Below are positions 17,012 through 26,576 of a stretch of DNA of 64,000 nucleotides, one piece after another; the first letter of the stretch is position 1; each line of letters begins with the position of its first letter. Source of the stretch: Mycetocola lacteus. Its GTDB lineage: Bacteria; Actinomycetota; Actinomycetes; Actinomycetales; Microbacteriaceae. The notes under the pieces were generated by a model, which searched no databases, had not been told where the DNA came from, and worked only from the letters and a program-made list of their open reading frames with translations. The stretch spans positions 310,001-374,000 of the forward strand of contig NZ_RCUY01000009.1 in assembly GCF_003667575.1 (NCBI RefSeq). The letters run 5' to 3'. The translations under genes and the position numbers were made by a program.

Positions 17012-17632
17012 CTAGCGCGCGGCACCCGCCGGACGGGTCACCATGACGGCGTCCTCGGGCGGCGAGCCCGCGCTCTCCTGCAGGACCGAGATGTAATCGG
17101 TGAGGAAGTCGATACGGGAAACCTCATCGATTCGCGCCCGCTCATCCCCCTCGTCCCAGGTTCCCTCCGGCGAGATCGTCAGGTACCACCAGTGCGGTTC
17201 GACGACGGCAATCCCGTGCGCAATCCAGAAACCCCCGTCAGGTGCGGTGCTCCGGTAAAACCCGAGGACGGGCGCGTTGTCGAGTGCACCCCGAACCACT
17301 CCCTGCGCGCTCCCCAGATCGATCGGGTGGGTCGGCCGCGCGGGCGGCCAGTTCCGCTGGGCCTTCAGGAATGGCAGGAAGCGGTCGTCCGGACGAACCG
17401 CCGAAATATCCGCGGTCCGGATCGCCGAGTAACCGTTGAGATAGGCCCCATCACGCAGCCGGGCGAGCAGGGTCCACTCAGCCGAGACGTCCAGCACGAT
17501 ACCGTCGAGGGGTTCTCCGGGTGTCCCCTCGTGCCGGATTCGCACGGGCACAGCCTCACGCCAACTTTGCTCGAGTCGCCGGGAAATCTTCGATGGTTTC
17601 TGGTGCGTGTTTTTCACACCCCATAGTGGCAC
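17012..17632 (-). CDS. hypothetical protein, tandem paralogue A
   Basis: 206 residues from GTG at 17632. No family recognised. It is a paralogue of the next gene: both begin (M/V)PLWGV, then share SRRL..S..E..PV.I, a GIVLDVS..WTLL..LRDG.Y.NGY..IR..DI..VR block, P.L...R.WPP..P...IDL.SA, then W..I.P..TW and a final acidic DY segment. No signal peptide or membrane helix, so probably cytosolic. The start was set by the conserved (A/G)TGCCACTATGGGGTGTG shared with the paralogue. The aspartate- and tryptophan-rich core suggests a beta-structured binding domain; function unknown. Confidence 0.75.
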   Translation of the reverse strand: MPLWGVKNTHQKPSKISRRLEQSWREAVPVRIRHEGTPGEPLDGIVLDVSAEWTLLARLRDGAYLNGYSAIRTADISAVRPDDRFLPFLKAQRNWPPARPTHPIDLGSAQGVVRGALDNAPVLGFYRSTAPDGGFWIAHGIAVVEPHWWYLTISPEGTWDEGDERARIDEVSRIDFLTDYISVLQESAGSPPEDAVMVTRPAGAAR

Positions 17633-17668
17633 GTGGCAGGCGGCAATTGCCACCTCGCACACGGCTCG

Positions 17669-18286
17669 CTATTCCGGGGCTGGATCCTCCGAGGGCTCGG
17701 ATCCCCAGGCGGGCATGGGCCCGGCGACCGCGTGAACGGCGCGGCTGTAGTCATCGTCAAACTCCACCCGGGTGAGGTTTGTGAACAGGGCCTCTCGGGC
17801 GCCGTCCTCCCAGGTGCAGTCCGGGTTGATCATCACGATCCACATTGCCCGAGCATCCCGCTCCACCGGGGTCCCTAACCACACCGCACCGGGGCGGCGC
17901 CGCTCCTCGGCAAAAATGAAGACCGAAGCAATCCGTGCCACATCGGCGAGGATGGTCGCCGCGGAAGCCAGGTTGATCTCCCCGGCGGGAAGCGGTGGCG
18001 GCCACTCGCGGTGCTCGCGCAAATAGGGAACAAAGGTTCCCTGCAGGCGGACTCGGCGAATGTCCTTTCGACGCAGAATGGCATAGCCATCGTAGAACCC
18101 CGCATCACGAATGCTCTGCAGCAGGATCCAGTCCTCCCCCAGGGCCAGCACCAGACCCGTGCGTGTTTCCCCCTCCGAGAAGCGGTCGACAATTTCCACC
18201 GGGATGCATTCGGTCAGCGAGCGGCTCAGGCGACGCGCGATCTTTTTGCGCGAGTGGGAGGATTTAGGCACACCCCATAGTGGCAT
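17669..18286 (-). CDS. hypothetical protein, tandem paralogue B
   Basis: 205 residues from ATG at 18286; the longer in-frame extension to 18436 runs into the tRNA-Ala gene and is rejected. Paralogue of the gene 36 nt downstream, as shown by MPLWGVPKSSHSRKKIARRLSRS, LVLALGEDWILLQSIRDAGFYDGYAILRRKDIRRVRL and WIVMINPDCTWEDG. The N-terminus is strongly basic (KSSHSRKKIARRLSR), the C-terminus acidic and Pro-rich. Function unknown. The two genes arose by tandem duplication and have diverged to roughly a third identical by eye. Confidence 0.75.
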   Translation of the reverse strand: MPLWGVPKSSHSRKKIARRLSRSLTECIPVEIVDRFSEGETRTGLVLALGEDWILLQSIRDAGFYDGYAILRRKDIRRVRLQGTFVPYLREHREWPPPLPAGEINLASAATILADVARIASVFIFAEERRRPGAVWLGTPVERDARAMWIVMINPDCTWEDGAREALFTNLTRVEFDDDYSRAVHAVAGPMPAWGSEPSEDPAPE

Positions 18287-18348
18287 CCGCCGCAAGTCGA
18301 CGCCACCCCGATCCGGGAGTGGCAAACGCCGTTTGCGGTGCAACGCAA

Positions 18349-18372
18349 AAACCCCGTCCGAAGACGGGGTTT
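18349..18372 (-). terminator. tRNA-Ala terminator
   Basis: AAACCCCGTC-TTCG-GACGGGGTTT on the minus strand, followed by TTG: a classic terminator with UUCG loop, 22 nt beyond the tRNA 3' end. Confidence 0.9.
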
Positions 18373-18394
18373 CGCTGTGCTGAGTGCACGGGGG

Positions 18395-18467
18395 TGGATC
18401 TGAGGGGACTCGAACCCCTGACCCCCTGCATGCCATGCAGGTGCGCTACCAGCTGCGCCACAGACCC
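18395..18467 (-). tRNA. tRNA-Ala(GGC)
   Basis: 73-nt cloverleaf on the minus strand: acceptor GGGTCTG/CAGATCC with one G-U, D-loop AGCTGGTAGCG, anticodon stem-loop CCTGC-ATGGCAT-GCAGG (anticodon GGC) and T-arm GGGGTTCGAGTCCCC. The 3' CCA is not encoded. A possible -10, TATAAG, lies at 18502-18507. An identical copy is at 46680-46752. Confidence 0.97.
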
Positions 18468-18701
18468 ATATTTCCTTGCCCGATCTCTCGCGCTTGGAAC
18501 TCTTATACTCTACAACACCGCGGCCCCGATCTCCCAATCGAGCGCCCCGGAGGCGACACCCGAACAGCACTCCGGCCCGAGATTAGGGGCGACGCGCCGC
18601 GGCGACCGCGACCCGGGCTCGGGCGCGTCGTTTCGCGGATTCGAGCGGCACACGGCGGCTTCCATTGCCCTGACCTACCCGATATCCCCTCCCCCACAAA
18701 C

Positions 18702-18745
18702 ACGCATCGCGCGACATGCCGGTTGGGGCATATCGCGCGATGCGT
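18702..18745 (-). terminator. terminator of PadR-MFS operon
   Basis: A 19-bp stem (18702-18720 with 18727-18745) with a single mismatch and 6-nt loop, 19 nt beyond the MFS stop. The rest of 18468-18701 holds no recognised gene. Confidence 0.75.
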
Positions 18746-18764
18746 GAGGCGTGCTTGAGGGCGC

Positions 18765-20279
18765 TTATCCCTCGGCGGGAACCGACGCCGCGGCGCGGGT
18801 CTCCGGTGCGGCCCACGCGGCCTTCTTCGGCTTCTGGAAGAAGAGCACAAACAGGGCGCCCAGCAGCGCGATCGCCGCGGGCAGCAGTAGGGTCTGCGAC
18901 ATCGCGGTGGTGAACGGCTCGTGCAGGAACACCGGCAGCTCTCCCCCACCGATCTCGGACAACCCCGAAGCTCCACCCGGAGCGGCGGGCATCTCTGCGG
19001 TCAGGCGGGCCTGAATCAGCGCGGCGATGCTGGCACTACCGAGCACAGCACCGATCTGACGGGTGGTGTTGAACACACCCGAGCCGGCACCGGCCTTATG
19101 CGGGGGCAGGTTCCGGGTGGTCATGTTGGACACCGGGCCCCACATGAAGCCGTTGGCAAAACCGAGCAGGGCGCTCGGGAAGAGCATCATCCACAGCGGC
19201 TGGTCCGGGGTCATCAGCAGCGAGTACCAGAGCAGCGAGACCGACAGGACGGTCAGCCCGAACAGGGCGAACCACTTGGGGTTGACACGGTCGATCATCT
19301 TGCCCACCACGGGCGCGAGACCCGCGGAAATCACGGCCATCGGCACCAGCATCAGCGCCGACTGGGTCGGGGTCAGTCCGCGCACCGTCTGGTAGAAGAA
19401 CACCAGCGGCAGGGACATACAGGTGATGGTGAACCCGACGGTCGTAATGACCAGGTTACCCACCGAGAAGTTGCGGTCCTTGAACAGATCCAGCGGCAGC
19501 AGCGGCTCGGACTTGGTGATCGCCTGCCAGCCCACAAAAGCAGCCAACACCACGATGCCGGCGATAATCAGACCCCACACGCTGATCGGTCCCACGATGG
19601 TGCCCCAGTTATAGGTGCCACCCTCCTGGATACCAAACACCAGCAGGAACATACCGACGGCGCTCAGGAACACACCCACAATGTCGAATCGGTGTGCACT
19701 GGTGGCCAGCTGCGGCACGTTGCGCCACACCATGATGAAGCCGATGATACCGACGGGCACGTTGATGAAGAAGATCCACTCCCAACCGATGCCGTCCACC
19801 AGGACGCCCCCGAGGATCGGACCCACCAGGGTCGCCACACCGGCGGTGGCACCCCAGAGACCCATGGCCGCGCCGCGACGATCCGGCGGGAAGATGCGGG
19901 TGATGACGGCCATCGTCTGCGGCGTCATCAGTGCGGCACCGAGACCCTGCACGGTGCGGGCGATAATCAGAACCTCGACGCTACCCGACAGACCACACCA
20001 CAGCGAAGCCAGGGTGAAGATCGTCAGACCGATCAGGTAGAGGTTTTTCGGACCGAACCGGTCGCCCAGGCGGCCGGTGATCAGCAGCGGAACGGCATAG
20101 GCCAGCAGGTAGGCGCTGGTCACCCAGATCACGGTGTTGATGTCGGTGTGCAGGCCGCGCATGATCGCGGGGTTTGCCACCGAAACGATGGTGGTATCAA
20201 TCAGGATCATAAAGAACCCGATGACCAGCGACCACAGCGCCGGCCAGGGCCGCACGGCGGTAGCGGGAGGTGTTGACAT
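18765..20279 (-). CDS. MFS drug efflux transporter, DHA2 (EmrB/QacA)
   Basis: About 504 residues, 14 membrane helices. Motif A is GRLGDRFGPKNL and motif C is LVGPILGGVLVD; VIWVTSAYLLAYAVPLLI and NVPVG are also typical of DHA2 pumps that export drugs or dyes with proton antiport. ATG at 20279 follows AGAAAG; a GTG at 20288 would add three residues. It lies 33 nt downstream of a PadR gene on the same strand, so it is probably the target of that repressor. Confidence 0.92.
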   Translation of the reverse strand: MSTPPATAVRPWPALWSLVIGFFMILIDTTIVSVANPAIMRGLHTDINTVIWVTSAYLLAYAVPLLITGRLGDRFGPKNLYLIGLTIFTLASLWCGLSGSVEVLIIARTVQGLGAALMTPQTMAVITRIFPPDRRGAAMGLWGATAGVATLVGPILGGVLVDGIGWEWIFFINVPVGIIGFIMVWRNVPQLATSAHRFDIVGVFLSAVGMFLLVFGIQEGGTYNWGTIVGPISVWGLIIAGIVVLAAFVGWQAITKSEPLLPLDLFKDRNFSVGNLVITTVGFTITCMSLPLVFFYQTVRGLTPTQSALMLVPMAVISAGLAPVVGKMIDRVNPKWFALFGLTVLSVSLLWYSLLMTPDQPLWMMLFPSALLGFANGFMWGPVSNMTTRNLPPHKAGAGSGVFNTTRQIGAVLGSASIAALIQARLTAEMPAAPGGASGLSEIGGGELPVFLHEPFTTAMSQTLLLPAAIALLGALFVLFFQKPKKAAWAAPETRAAASVPAEG

Positions 20280-20312
20280 GAGTGTCACTTTCTACTGAGG
20301 GGGATCAAAAAT

Positions 20313-20945
20313 TTAGGGGGCCGGATAGAAGTTGCGGGTTTTCGCCGCGGTGGCGCTGGCGCGCTCCTCGGGCGATCGGCAGTCTTCCCAGGGCAGTGCG
20401 CCGGATTCGAATCGGGCGAGCTGAGCGGTGAGCCAGGCCAGTTCGGCCTCGTACATGGTCAGCTGATAGGGCGCGTTAATCCAGTACATCTCGGGAACGC
20501 CCAGACTCTCGACGGTCGCGATGTCGGCACGAAGCTTGTCGATGCGGAGGCCGAGCTGGGCTACCCGCTCGGTCAACAGCTCGCGCACCCGCGGCGCGGG
20601 CAAAACGTGCGCCTCGGAGAGCGCCTGGAGGACGCGGGGGCGCTCGGTCATCGGGGTGCGCAGCAGCTCGGCCACATCCACAAAGAGCCGCTCGCGGCCG
20701 GGATCGGTGATCTCAAACAGGGTGCGTTCGGGGCGAGCACCCTCGCGCTCCACCTGGGCGGCGATCGCATACCCCTTCTGCTCCAGCGCATAGACGGCGC
20801 GGTACAGCGAGCCGGGGCTCACCTTCACCACGGTGTCTTCGCGACGCTGGGTGGCGATCTGATACATCTCGTACGGATGCATCGGACGCTCCAGGAGCAA
20901 CCCCAACGCCACGATCTCGATCGGTTTGAGTGTAACCTCGGCCAC
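20313..20945 (-). CDS. PadR-family regulator
   Basis: 210-residue PadR repressor: winged helix (EIVALGLLLERPMHPYEMYQIATQRRE...SPGSLYRAVYALEQKGYAI) followed by the helical Vir_act_alpha_C-type dimer domain. The start is GTG at 20945 because GGAGGAA lies 5 nt upstream; the TTG 15 nt earlier would itself include that ribosome site. It heads an operon with the DHA2 pump and has a palindrome directly upstream. Confidence 0.9.
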   Translation of the reverse strand: MAEVTLKPIEIVALGLLLERPMHPYEMYQIATQRREDTVVKVSPGSLYRAVYALEQKGYAIAAQVEREGARPERTLFEITDPGRERLFVDVAELLRTPMTERPRVLQALSEAHVLPAPRVRELLTERVAQLGLRIDKLRADIATVESLGVPEMYWINAPYQLTMYEAELAWLTAQLARFESGALPWEDCRSPEERASATAAKTRNFYPAP

Positions 20946-20963
20946 TATTTCCTCCAACAAAAC

Positions 20964-20979
20964 TATTCCACATGGAATA
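20964..20979. promoter_or_regulatory. putative PadR operator
   Basis: TATTCCA-CA-TGGAATA: perfect 7-bp arms, 18 nt upstream of the PadR start codon. Autorepression inferred. Confidence 0.65.
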
Positions 20980-21038
20980 TACCCCGTGGAGGGGACATTC
21001 GCAAAACGATGCTTTGTGAACTTCCGGTAAACGCAGCA

Positions 21039-21070
21039 ATGCCCGGGACAGGAAAACCTGTCCCGGGCAT
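21039..21070 (-). terminator. hemL: haem operon terminator
   Basis: Perfect 14-bp stem ATGCCCGGGACAGG / CCTGTCCCGGGCAT with an AAAA loop on the plus strand, 22 nt beyond the hemL stop. It ends the leftward haem operon. Confidence 0.8.
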
Positions 21071-21092
21071 CGGGTGTGGGGTGGTGGCAAGC

Positions 21093-22421
21093 CTAGGCGG
21101 GAGTGGCCTCGGCTGCGGCGCGGGCGGCGGCGGGCAGCGCCGCCAGGATCTGGGCGACGGCATCCTCATCGTGGGCGGCCGACACAAACCAGGCCTCGAA
21201 GACGCTCGGCGGCAGATTGATGCCGGCATCCAGCATCGCGTGGAAGAACGGACCGTAGCGGTAGGCGTCCTGCGCCTGAACCTCGGCGTAGTTCACCGGG
21301 GCCTCCTCGGCAAACACAAACGAGAACAGGTTGCCGGCGCGCTGTACAACGTGCGGGACCTCGGCCACCGTGAGCGCCGCGGACACCGCGGACGAGAGGG
21401 TGTCGGCGACGATATCCAGGTGGGCATAGACCTCGGGGGTCGCGCGGCGCAGGGTCTCCAGGCCCGCGGCCACGGCGACCGGGTTTCCCGAGAGCGTTCC
21501 GGCCTGATACACCGGGCCGAGCGGGGCCAGGTGGTCCATGACCTCGGCGCGGCCACCCAGGGCGGCCAGCGGCATCCCGCCGCCGATGACCTTGCCGAAG
21601 GTGAAGAGGTCGGGCACGTAGTCCTCCCCCGCCGCGGCCTGCAGGCCCCAGAATCCGGCGGGTCCCACGCGGAATCCGGTGAGCACCTCATCCAGGATCA
21701 CCAGGGCACCGTGGGCGTGCGCAAGCTCGGTCAGCGCGGCGTTGAAGCCCGGTGCCGGCGGGACCACACCCATGTTCGCCGAGGCTGCCTCGACGATGAT
21801 CCCGGCGATGTTCTCGCCGTGTTCGGCGAAGACCGCGCGCAGCGCATCCAGGTTGTTATAGGGCACCACCAGGGTCTGCCCGGCGGTGGCCGCGGTCACC
21901 CCGGCCGAACCCGGCAGCGCCAGGGTCGCCAGGCCCGAACCCGCGGCGGCCAGCAGGCCATCGGAGTGTCCGTGATAGTGACCGGCGAACTTCACCAGCA
22001 GCTCGCGCCCGGTGAACCCGCGCGCCAGCCGGATCGCGGTCATGGTCGCCTCGGTCCCGGTGGAGACCAGTCGAACCTTCTCGATCGGGTTCACCCCGTT
22101 CACGCGCACGCGCTCGCGGATCAGCTCGGCCAGCTCGGTCTCCGCCGGGGTCGATGCCCCAAACGAAAGTCCGCGCGCGGCGGCCTCCTGCACCGCGCGC
22201 ACCACGTCGGGCTGCGCGTGGCCGAGGATCGCCGGGCCCCAGGAGCACACCAGGTCCACGTACTCGGTACCCTCGGCATCGGTCACCCGGGCACCCTGGG
22301 CGGACACCAGGAAGCGCGGCGTTCCCCCCACCGAACCGTAGGCGCGCACCGGGGAGTTCACCCCGCCGGGAATCGAGGACTTGGCGCGGGTAAAGAGGTC
22401 GGCGTTATCGGCGTGGGTCAT
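21093..22421 (-). CDS. hemL: glutamate-1-semialdehyde 2,1-aminomutase
   Basis: 442 residues, normal length. PLP-dependent enzyme that moves the amino group of glutamate-1-semialdehyde to make 5-aminolevulinate, second committed step of the C5 haem route. Signatures: [19 protein letters not shown] at the start, [31 protein letters not shown] and [12 protein letters not shown] carrying the PLP lysine. It is the last gene of the hem operon, 31 nt after hemB. Confidence 0.98.
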   Translation of the reverse strand: MTHADNADLFTRAKSSIPGGVNSPVRAYGSVGGTPRFLVSAQGARVTDAEGTEYVDLVCSWGPAILGHAQPDVVRAVQEAAARGLSFGASTPAETELAELIRERVRVNGVNPIEKVRLVSTGTEATMTAIRLARGFTGRELLVKFAGHYHGHSDGLLAAAGSGLATLALPGSAGVTAATAGQTLVVPYNNLDALRAVFAEHGENIAGIIVEAASANMGVVPPAPGFNAALTELAHAHGALVILDEVLTGFRVGPAGFWGLQAAAGEDYVPDLFTFGKVIGGGMPLAALGGRAEVMDHLAPLGPVYQAGTLSGNPVAVAAGLETLRRATPEVYAHLDIVADTLSSAVSAALTVAEVPHVVQRAGNLFSFVFAEEAPVNYAEVQAQDAYRYGPFFHAMLDAGINLPPSVFEAWFVSAAHDEDAVAQILAALPAAARAAAEATPA

Positions 22422-22452
22422 GGGGGCTCCTAGATATCGGGAACGGGAAAGT

Positions 22453-23430
22453 TTAGGCGCGCAGCCAGGTGGCCAGCTCGGTGGCCCAGTAGGTGAGCAC
22501 GGCGTCGGCTCCGGCGCGGCGGATACCGATCACCGACTCCTCGATGGCTCGGCGACGATCGATCCAGCCGTGTGCGGCGGCGGCCTCGATCATCGCATAC
22601 TCACCGGACACCTGGTACGCCCACACCGGGACTGTGGACATCGCGGCCACGTCGGCGAGCACGTCAAGGTAGGACATCGCGGGCTTGACCATCACGATAT
22701 CCGCACCCTCGGCGAGGTCCAGCAGGGTTTCGCGCATGCCCTCGCGGCGGTTGCCGGGATCCAGCTGATAGGTGCGACGATCACCCTGGAGCTGCGAGTC
22801 CACGGCCTCGCGGAAGGGGCCGTAGAACGCCGAGGCGTACTTGGCCGAGTAGGCCAGCAGCGCGGTGTCGATATGGCCGGCGCGGTCCAGGGCCGCGCGG
22901 ATCGCGCCGACCTGACCGTCCATCATGCCGCTGAGGCCCAGCAGCGTCGAGCCGGCCTCGGCCTGAGCCAGCGCCATCGAGACGTAGCGCTCGAGGGTGG
23001 CATCGTTGTCCACGGCACCGTCCTCGGTGAGCACGCCGCAGTGGCCGTGGTCGGTGAACTCGTCCAGGCACAGGTCGGTCTGTACCACCAGCGCGTCGCC
23101 CACCTCGGCCTGGAGCGCACGGGTTGCGCGCTGCAGGATGCCCTCGGGAGCATCGGCCTGACTGCCCACGGCGTCGCGCACAGTCGGAATCCCGAACAGC
23201 ATGACGCCGCCGACGCCCGCCGCGGCGGCCTCGGTCGCGGCGGACCGCAGGCTATCCAGGGTGTGCTGGAATACGCCGGGCATCGAGCCGATCGCACGCT
23301 TTTCGGTGAGGTCCTCGTTCACAAACAGCGGCAGGACCAGCTGGGCGGGATCCACCCGGGTTTCGGCAACCAGGCGACGCATCGCCGGGGACTGACGCAG
23401 GCGGCGGGGCCGCTCGGGCAGGGAATTCAT
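22453..23430 (-). CDS. hemB: porphobilinogen synthase
   Basis: 325 residues. Condenses two 5-aminolevulinates to porphobilinogen. Schiff-base lysines are in [14 protein letters not shown] and [12 protein letters not shown]. The metal motif is [15 protein letters not shown]: Cys-Asp-Cys, intermediate between the Zn form (three Cys) and the Mg form, as seen in other actinobacteria. The start overlaps the hemD stop by 4 nt (23427-23430). Confidence 0.97.
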   Translation of the reverse strand: MNSLPERPRRLRQSPAMRRLVAETRVDPAQLVLPLFVNEDLTEKRAIGSMPGVFQHTLDSLRSAATEAAAAGVGGVMLFGIPTVRDAVGSQADAPEGILQRATRALQAEVGDALVVQTDLCLDEFTDHGHCGVLTEDGAVDNDATLERYVSMALAQAEAGSTLLGLSGMMDGQVGAIRAALDRAGHIDTALLAYSAKYASAFYGPFREAVDSQLQGDRRTYQLDPGNRREGMRETLLDLAEGADIVMVKPAMSYLDVLADVAAMSTVPVWAYQVSGEYAMIEAAAAHGWIDRRRAIEESVIGIRRAGADAVLTYWATELATWLRA

Positions 23431-24266
23431 GGGGTGTCCTCTCCGCCGTGATCGGGCACGACGAGTCCGGGAGTGGTCTGAGAATAGTGGGTTTCCAGGG
23501 CCTCGATCATGCTTTCGGCATGTCGGATCGGCGCCTCGATGGTGATCGCCAGCCCGGCAGCCTCGGCCGCCTCGGTGGTGCGATCCCCGATGCTGACCCG
23601 GACCACGTCGGCGGACAGGTCGGGCACCTGGGTGATGATCTGGACGGCGACGCTGCCCGAGGTCACCAGAATCGCGTCGATGTCGCCGAGGGCCAGCGCG
23701 GTGCGCACCTCGGGGGTGAGCTCCACCGGGATCGTACAGTAGGCGTGCACCCGGGTCACGTCGGCACCGAGTGCGGCAAGCCCGTCCACCAGGGTCGGGC
23801 CCGCGAGTGCCGAGTCCAGCACCAGCACCCGGCCGAGGCCGGGGTGTGCGTGCAGCGCACCGAAGCTCGCGACCAAACCGCGGGCGGTGTGATCCTCGGG
23901 CGGCATCAGATCCACCCGGTAGCGGGCCTCGGCCAGCGCGGCGGCAGTTGCGGTCCCGACCGCGGCGATCCGGGTGGTCTCCGGAATTTTTGCGGCATGG
24001 GCACGCAGCACCCTGACCGTGGTCGCGCTGGTCACGGTCACCCAGTCGAATGTCCCCGCGGCCAGCTGCTCAAGCGCCTGTTCGAGCGCCGCCGCGTCGG
24101 GGGCCGGTTCGAAGTCGATCACCGGAGCGATCACCGGGGTCGCGCCGTGGGCGGTAAGGTTCTCGGCGACCTGCACGCCCCAGCGTCCGTCACGGGGCAC
24201 CAGCACCCGGCGGCCGGCGAGGGCCGAACAGGTGCCGTGAATGGCGGGATCTGCGTGTGTGTTCAT
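23427..24266 (-). CDS. hemD: uroporphyrinogen-III synthase
   Basis: 279 residues. Closes and inverts ring D of hydroxymethylbilane to uroporphyrinogen III. Sequence is weakly conserved in this family; visible landmarks are [15 protein letters not shown] at the N-terminus, [14 protein letters not shown] and [11 protein letters not shown] in the second half. Position between hemC and hemB with a 4-nt gap and 4-nt overlap makes the call secure. Confidence 0.93.
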   Translation of the reverse strand: MNTHADPAIHGTCSALAGRRVLVPRDGRWGVQVAENLTAHGATPVIAPVIDFEPAPDAAALEQALEQLAAGTFDWVTVTSATTVRVLRAHAAKIPETTRIAAVGTATAAALAEARYRVDLMPPEDHTARGLVASFGALHAHPGLGRVLVLDSALAGPTLVDGLAALGADVTRVHAYCTIPVELTPEVRTALALGDIDAILVTSGSVAVQIITQVPDLSADVVRVSIGDRTTEAAEAAGLAITIEAPIRHAESMIEALETHYSQTTPGLVVPDHGGEDTP

Positions 24267-24270
24267 CGGT

Positions 24271-25245
24271 CTAGGTCAGCGGCGCAATCTCGGCGGCACC
24301 GTCGGCGAGCAGCGCATCGGCCAGGTCGGATCCCAGCCCGGCTGCGACACTCAGCAGTGTGTCCGCCGAGACCGCGACACCCTCGGTGCGTTCGCGCAGG
24401 TCGGTCCCGGTGGGGGCATAGACGGCCGCGTGCAGCGCCAGCGTTCCGCCGGAAAGTAGCGCGTGAGCCCCAATCGGTGCCGCGCATCCGGCTTCCAGGC
24501 GGGCGAGCACCGCGCGCTCGGCGGCGGCCTCCGCACGGGTTTCCGGGTGCTCGATGGCGTTCAGGGCCGCGCGGATCGGATCGGTCACCGGTGCGGCCAC
24601 CGACTCCGCCCGCACCTCGATCGCCAGCGCACCCTGGGCGGGAGCGGGCGGCCACTCGGACAGCTCAAAGCGCTCGGTGATCGCACCGTCTCGGCCCAGG
24701 CGTTCCAGTCCGGCCACCGCGAGCACGACCGCATCCAGCTCGCCCGAGCTCACAAAGCCCAGGCGGGTGTCGATATTGCCACGGATATCGACGATCTCCA
24801 GGTCGGGACGGCGACGACGCAGCTGCGCGATCCGCCGCGGGGATCCGGTCCCCACCCGGGCACCCTCGGGTAGCTCGGCGAGGGTCAGCCCATCGCGCGC
24901 GCACAGCGCGTCCCGTGCATCCGCCCGCTCGGGAACCGCACCGATCGCCAGGCCCGGGGCCGCGGCGGTGGGCAGGTCCTTCATCGAGTGCACAACCAGG
25001 TCACACTCCCCCGCGAGCAGGAAGTCGCGCAGGGCCGAGGCGAACACGCCGGTGCCGCCGAGGCTCGCGAGCGAGGCCCGGGTGACGTCGCCGTGGGTGG
25101 TCACCGGGATCAGGACGGTCTCGATGCCGGTGGCCGCGGTGATCGCGCGAGCGATATCGCCGGTCTGCGCCAGCGCCAGGGCGCTGCCCCGGGTACCGAT
25201 CCGCAGAACGGTACCCGGGGCAGCGGAAGAATGCTGCTCGGTCAC
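24271..25245 (-). CDS. hemC: hydroxymethylbilane synthase
   Basis: 324 residues from GTG at 25245. Polymerises four porphobilinogens. [23 protein letters not shown] and [11 protein letters not shown] are signature segments; the dipyrromethane cofactor Cys is in [13 protein letters not shown]. The start overlaps the hemH stop (GTGA at 25242-25245); the longer frame to 25311 lies in hemH and is rejected. Confidence 0.97.
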   Translation of the reverse strand: MTEQHSSAAPGTVLRIGTRGSALALAQTGDIARAITAATGIETVLIPVTTHGDVTRASLASLGGTGVFASALRDFLLAGECDLVVHSMKDLPTAAAPGLAIGAVPERADARDALCARDGLTLAELPEGARVGTGSPRRIAQLRRRRPDLEIVDIRGNIDTRLGFVSSGELDAVVLAVAGLERLGRDGAITERFELSEWPPAPAQGALAIEVRAESVAAPVTDPIRAALNAIEHPETRAEAAAERAVLARLEAGCAAPIGAHALLSGGTLALHAAVYAPTGTDLRERTEGVAVSADTLLSVAAGLGSDLADALLADGAAEIAPLT

Positions 25246-26576
25246 GGGGCGATTCCCGCCAGGGCCGGCTTGAAGCCCGCCCGCACGTTCTCGCAGCAAC
25301 CCGGACGGCACACGTCATACCAGGGACCGAGGTCGGTCATCGCCGGACGCTCGGACACCGGGGTGCCGTCGCGACGCTCCAGAACCAGGTCCACCAGACC
25401 CTTCACAAACTCGTGGTGAGTACCCGGGGTGGGCACCCGCAGCGAGTACAGTCCGGCGTTCTCGGCCGACTCGGTGGCCTCGTTGTCCAGGTCCCAGAGG
25501 ACCTCCATGTGGTCGCTCATGAAGCCCAGCGGCACGATCACGACGGCGCGGGTACCGGCGGCCGGCAGCTCCTCGATCACGTCGTTGATGTCGGGCTCAA
25601 GCCAGGGCATGCTCGGCGGGCCCGAACGGGACTGGTAGACCAGCTCCCAGGGCACATCCTGGTCCAGGGCCAGCTCCTGCTGAACCGCGGCCATGACCAC
25701 CTCGGCGACGGCGAGGTGCTGGGCGGCATACGCGCCCCCCTCGCCGAAGCCGCGCTCGGACGGACCCGAGCGCACGGCGTCGGTGGACGGAATCGAGTGG
25801 GTCGCAAACAGGACCTTGACCTCGCGGGCCAGGTCGATATCGCGCACATCCTGGACGATCTTCGCCAGCGCATCGCCGACACCCTCGATGAACGGGGTCA
25901 CAAAACCGGGGTGGTCGAAGAACTGACGCACCTTGTCGATTTCGATCTGGCCCTCCAGGCCGGTCTCGTCCAGCGCGATCGCGAAGTCCTCGCGGTACTG
26001 ACGGCAGGAGGAGAAGGACGAATACGCACTGGTCGCGATCGCGATGAGCTTGCGGTAGCCGCGGTCGTGGGCCTCCTGCACGGCGTCGCGCAGGTAGGGG
26101 TTCCAGTTGCGGTTTCCCCAGATCACCGGCAGGTCGATGCCGCGGCTGGCCAGCTCGGCCTCCAGGGCCGCCTTGAGCTCACGGTTCTGGTCGTTGATCG
26201 GGCTCACACCGCCGTGGTGGCGGTAGTGCACGGCCACCTCTTCGAGGCGCTCCTCGGGGATGCCGCGGCCGCGGGTTACGTTGCGCAGGAACGGAATCAC
26301 ATCGTCCTGACCCTCGGGTCCGCCGAAGCCGGCGAGCAGGATCGCGTCGTAGTCCACCGGGGTCTCGACCCAGGGGGCACCGGAGCGGGCGGCTTCGGTT
26401 GCACCGGGCACGATGTCCGCGGGAGCAGCAGCCTGGGGCGCGGCGGCCACGGTTGCGACGGGCGCAGTTGCGGTCGGCGCGGTTTCGATGGTCACGGCCT
26501 CGGCCGAACCCTCACGCGAGCAGGCACAGTTGCCGCCGCAGCCGCCGGTCTGGGCGGGAGTTTGCAGGTCACTCAT
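25242..26576 (-). CDS. hemH: coproporphyrin ferrochelatase with Cys-rich N-terminus
   Basis: 444 residues; inserts Fe(II) into coproporphyrin III. Catalytic His lies in [15 protein letters not shown] supplies an acidic partner region. Four Cys (191 in SSCRQYRED, 423, 427 and 428 in CRPGCC) fit the [2Fe-2S] cluster known in actinobacterial ferrochelatases. Odd: residues 1-72 are an Ala/Pro-rich extension beginning with [10 protein letters not shown] (Cys13, 17, 19), absent from standard ferrochelatases; it may bind a metal. The start overlaps hemQ (26573-26576). Confidence 0.95.
   Translation of the reverse strand: MSDLQTPAQTGGCGGNCACSREGSAEAVTIETAPTATAPVATVAAAPQAAAPADIVPGATEAARSGAPWVETPVDYDAILLAGFGGPEGQDDVIPFLRNVTRGRGIPEERLEEVAVHYRHHGGVSPINDQNRELKAALEAELASRGIDLPVIWGNRNWNPYLRDAVQEAHDRGYRKLIAIATSAYSSFSSCRQYREDFAIALDETGLEGQIEIDKVRQFFDHPGFVTPFIEGVGDALAKIVQDVRDIDLAREVKVLFATHSIPSTDAVRSGPSERGFGEGGAYAAQHLAVAEVVMAAVQQELALDQDVPWELVYQSRSGPPSMPWLEPDINDVIEELPAAGTRAVVIVPLGFMSDHMEVLWDLDNEATESAENAGLYSLRVPTPGTHHEFVKGLVDLVLERRDGTPVSERPAMTDLGPWYDVCRPGCCENVRAGFKPALAGIAP

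Noticed and set aside
17669-18436. Longer start for paralogue B
   Set aside because: The extra 50 codons are the tRNA-Ala gene and its terminator read in a protein frame.
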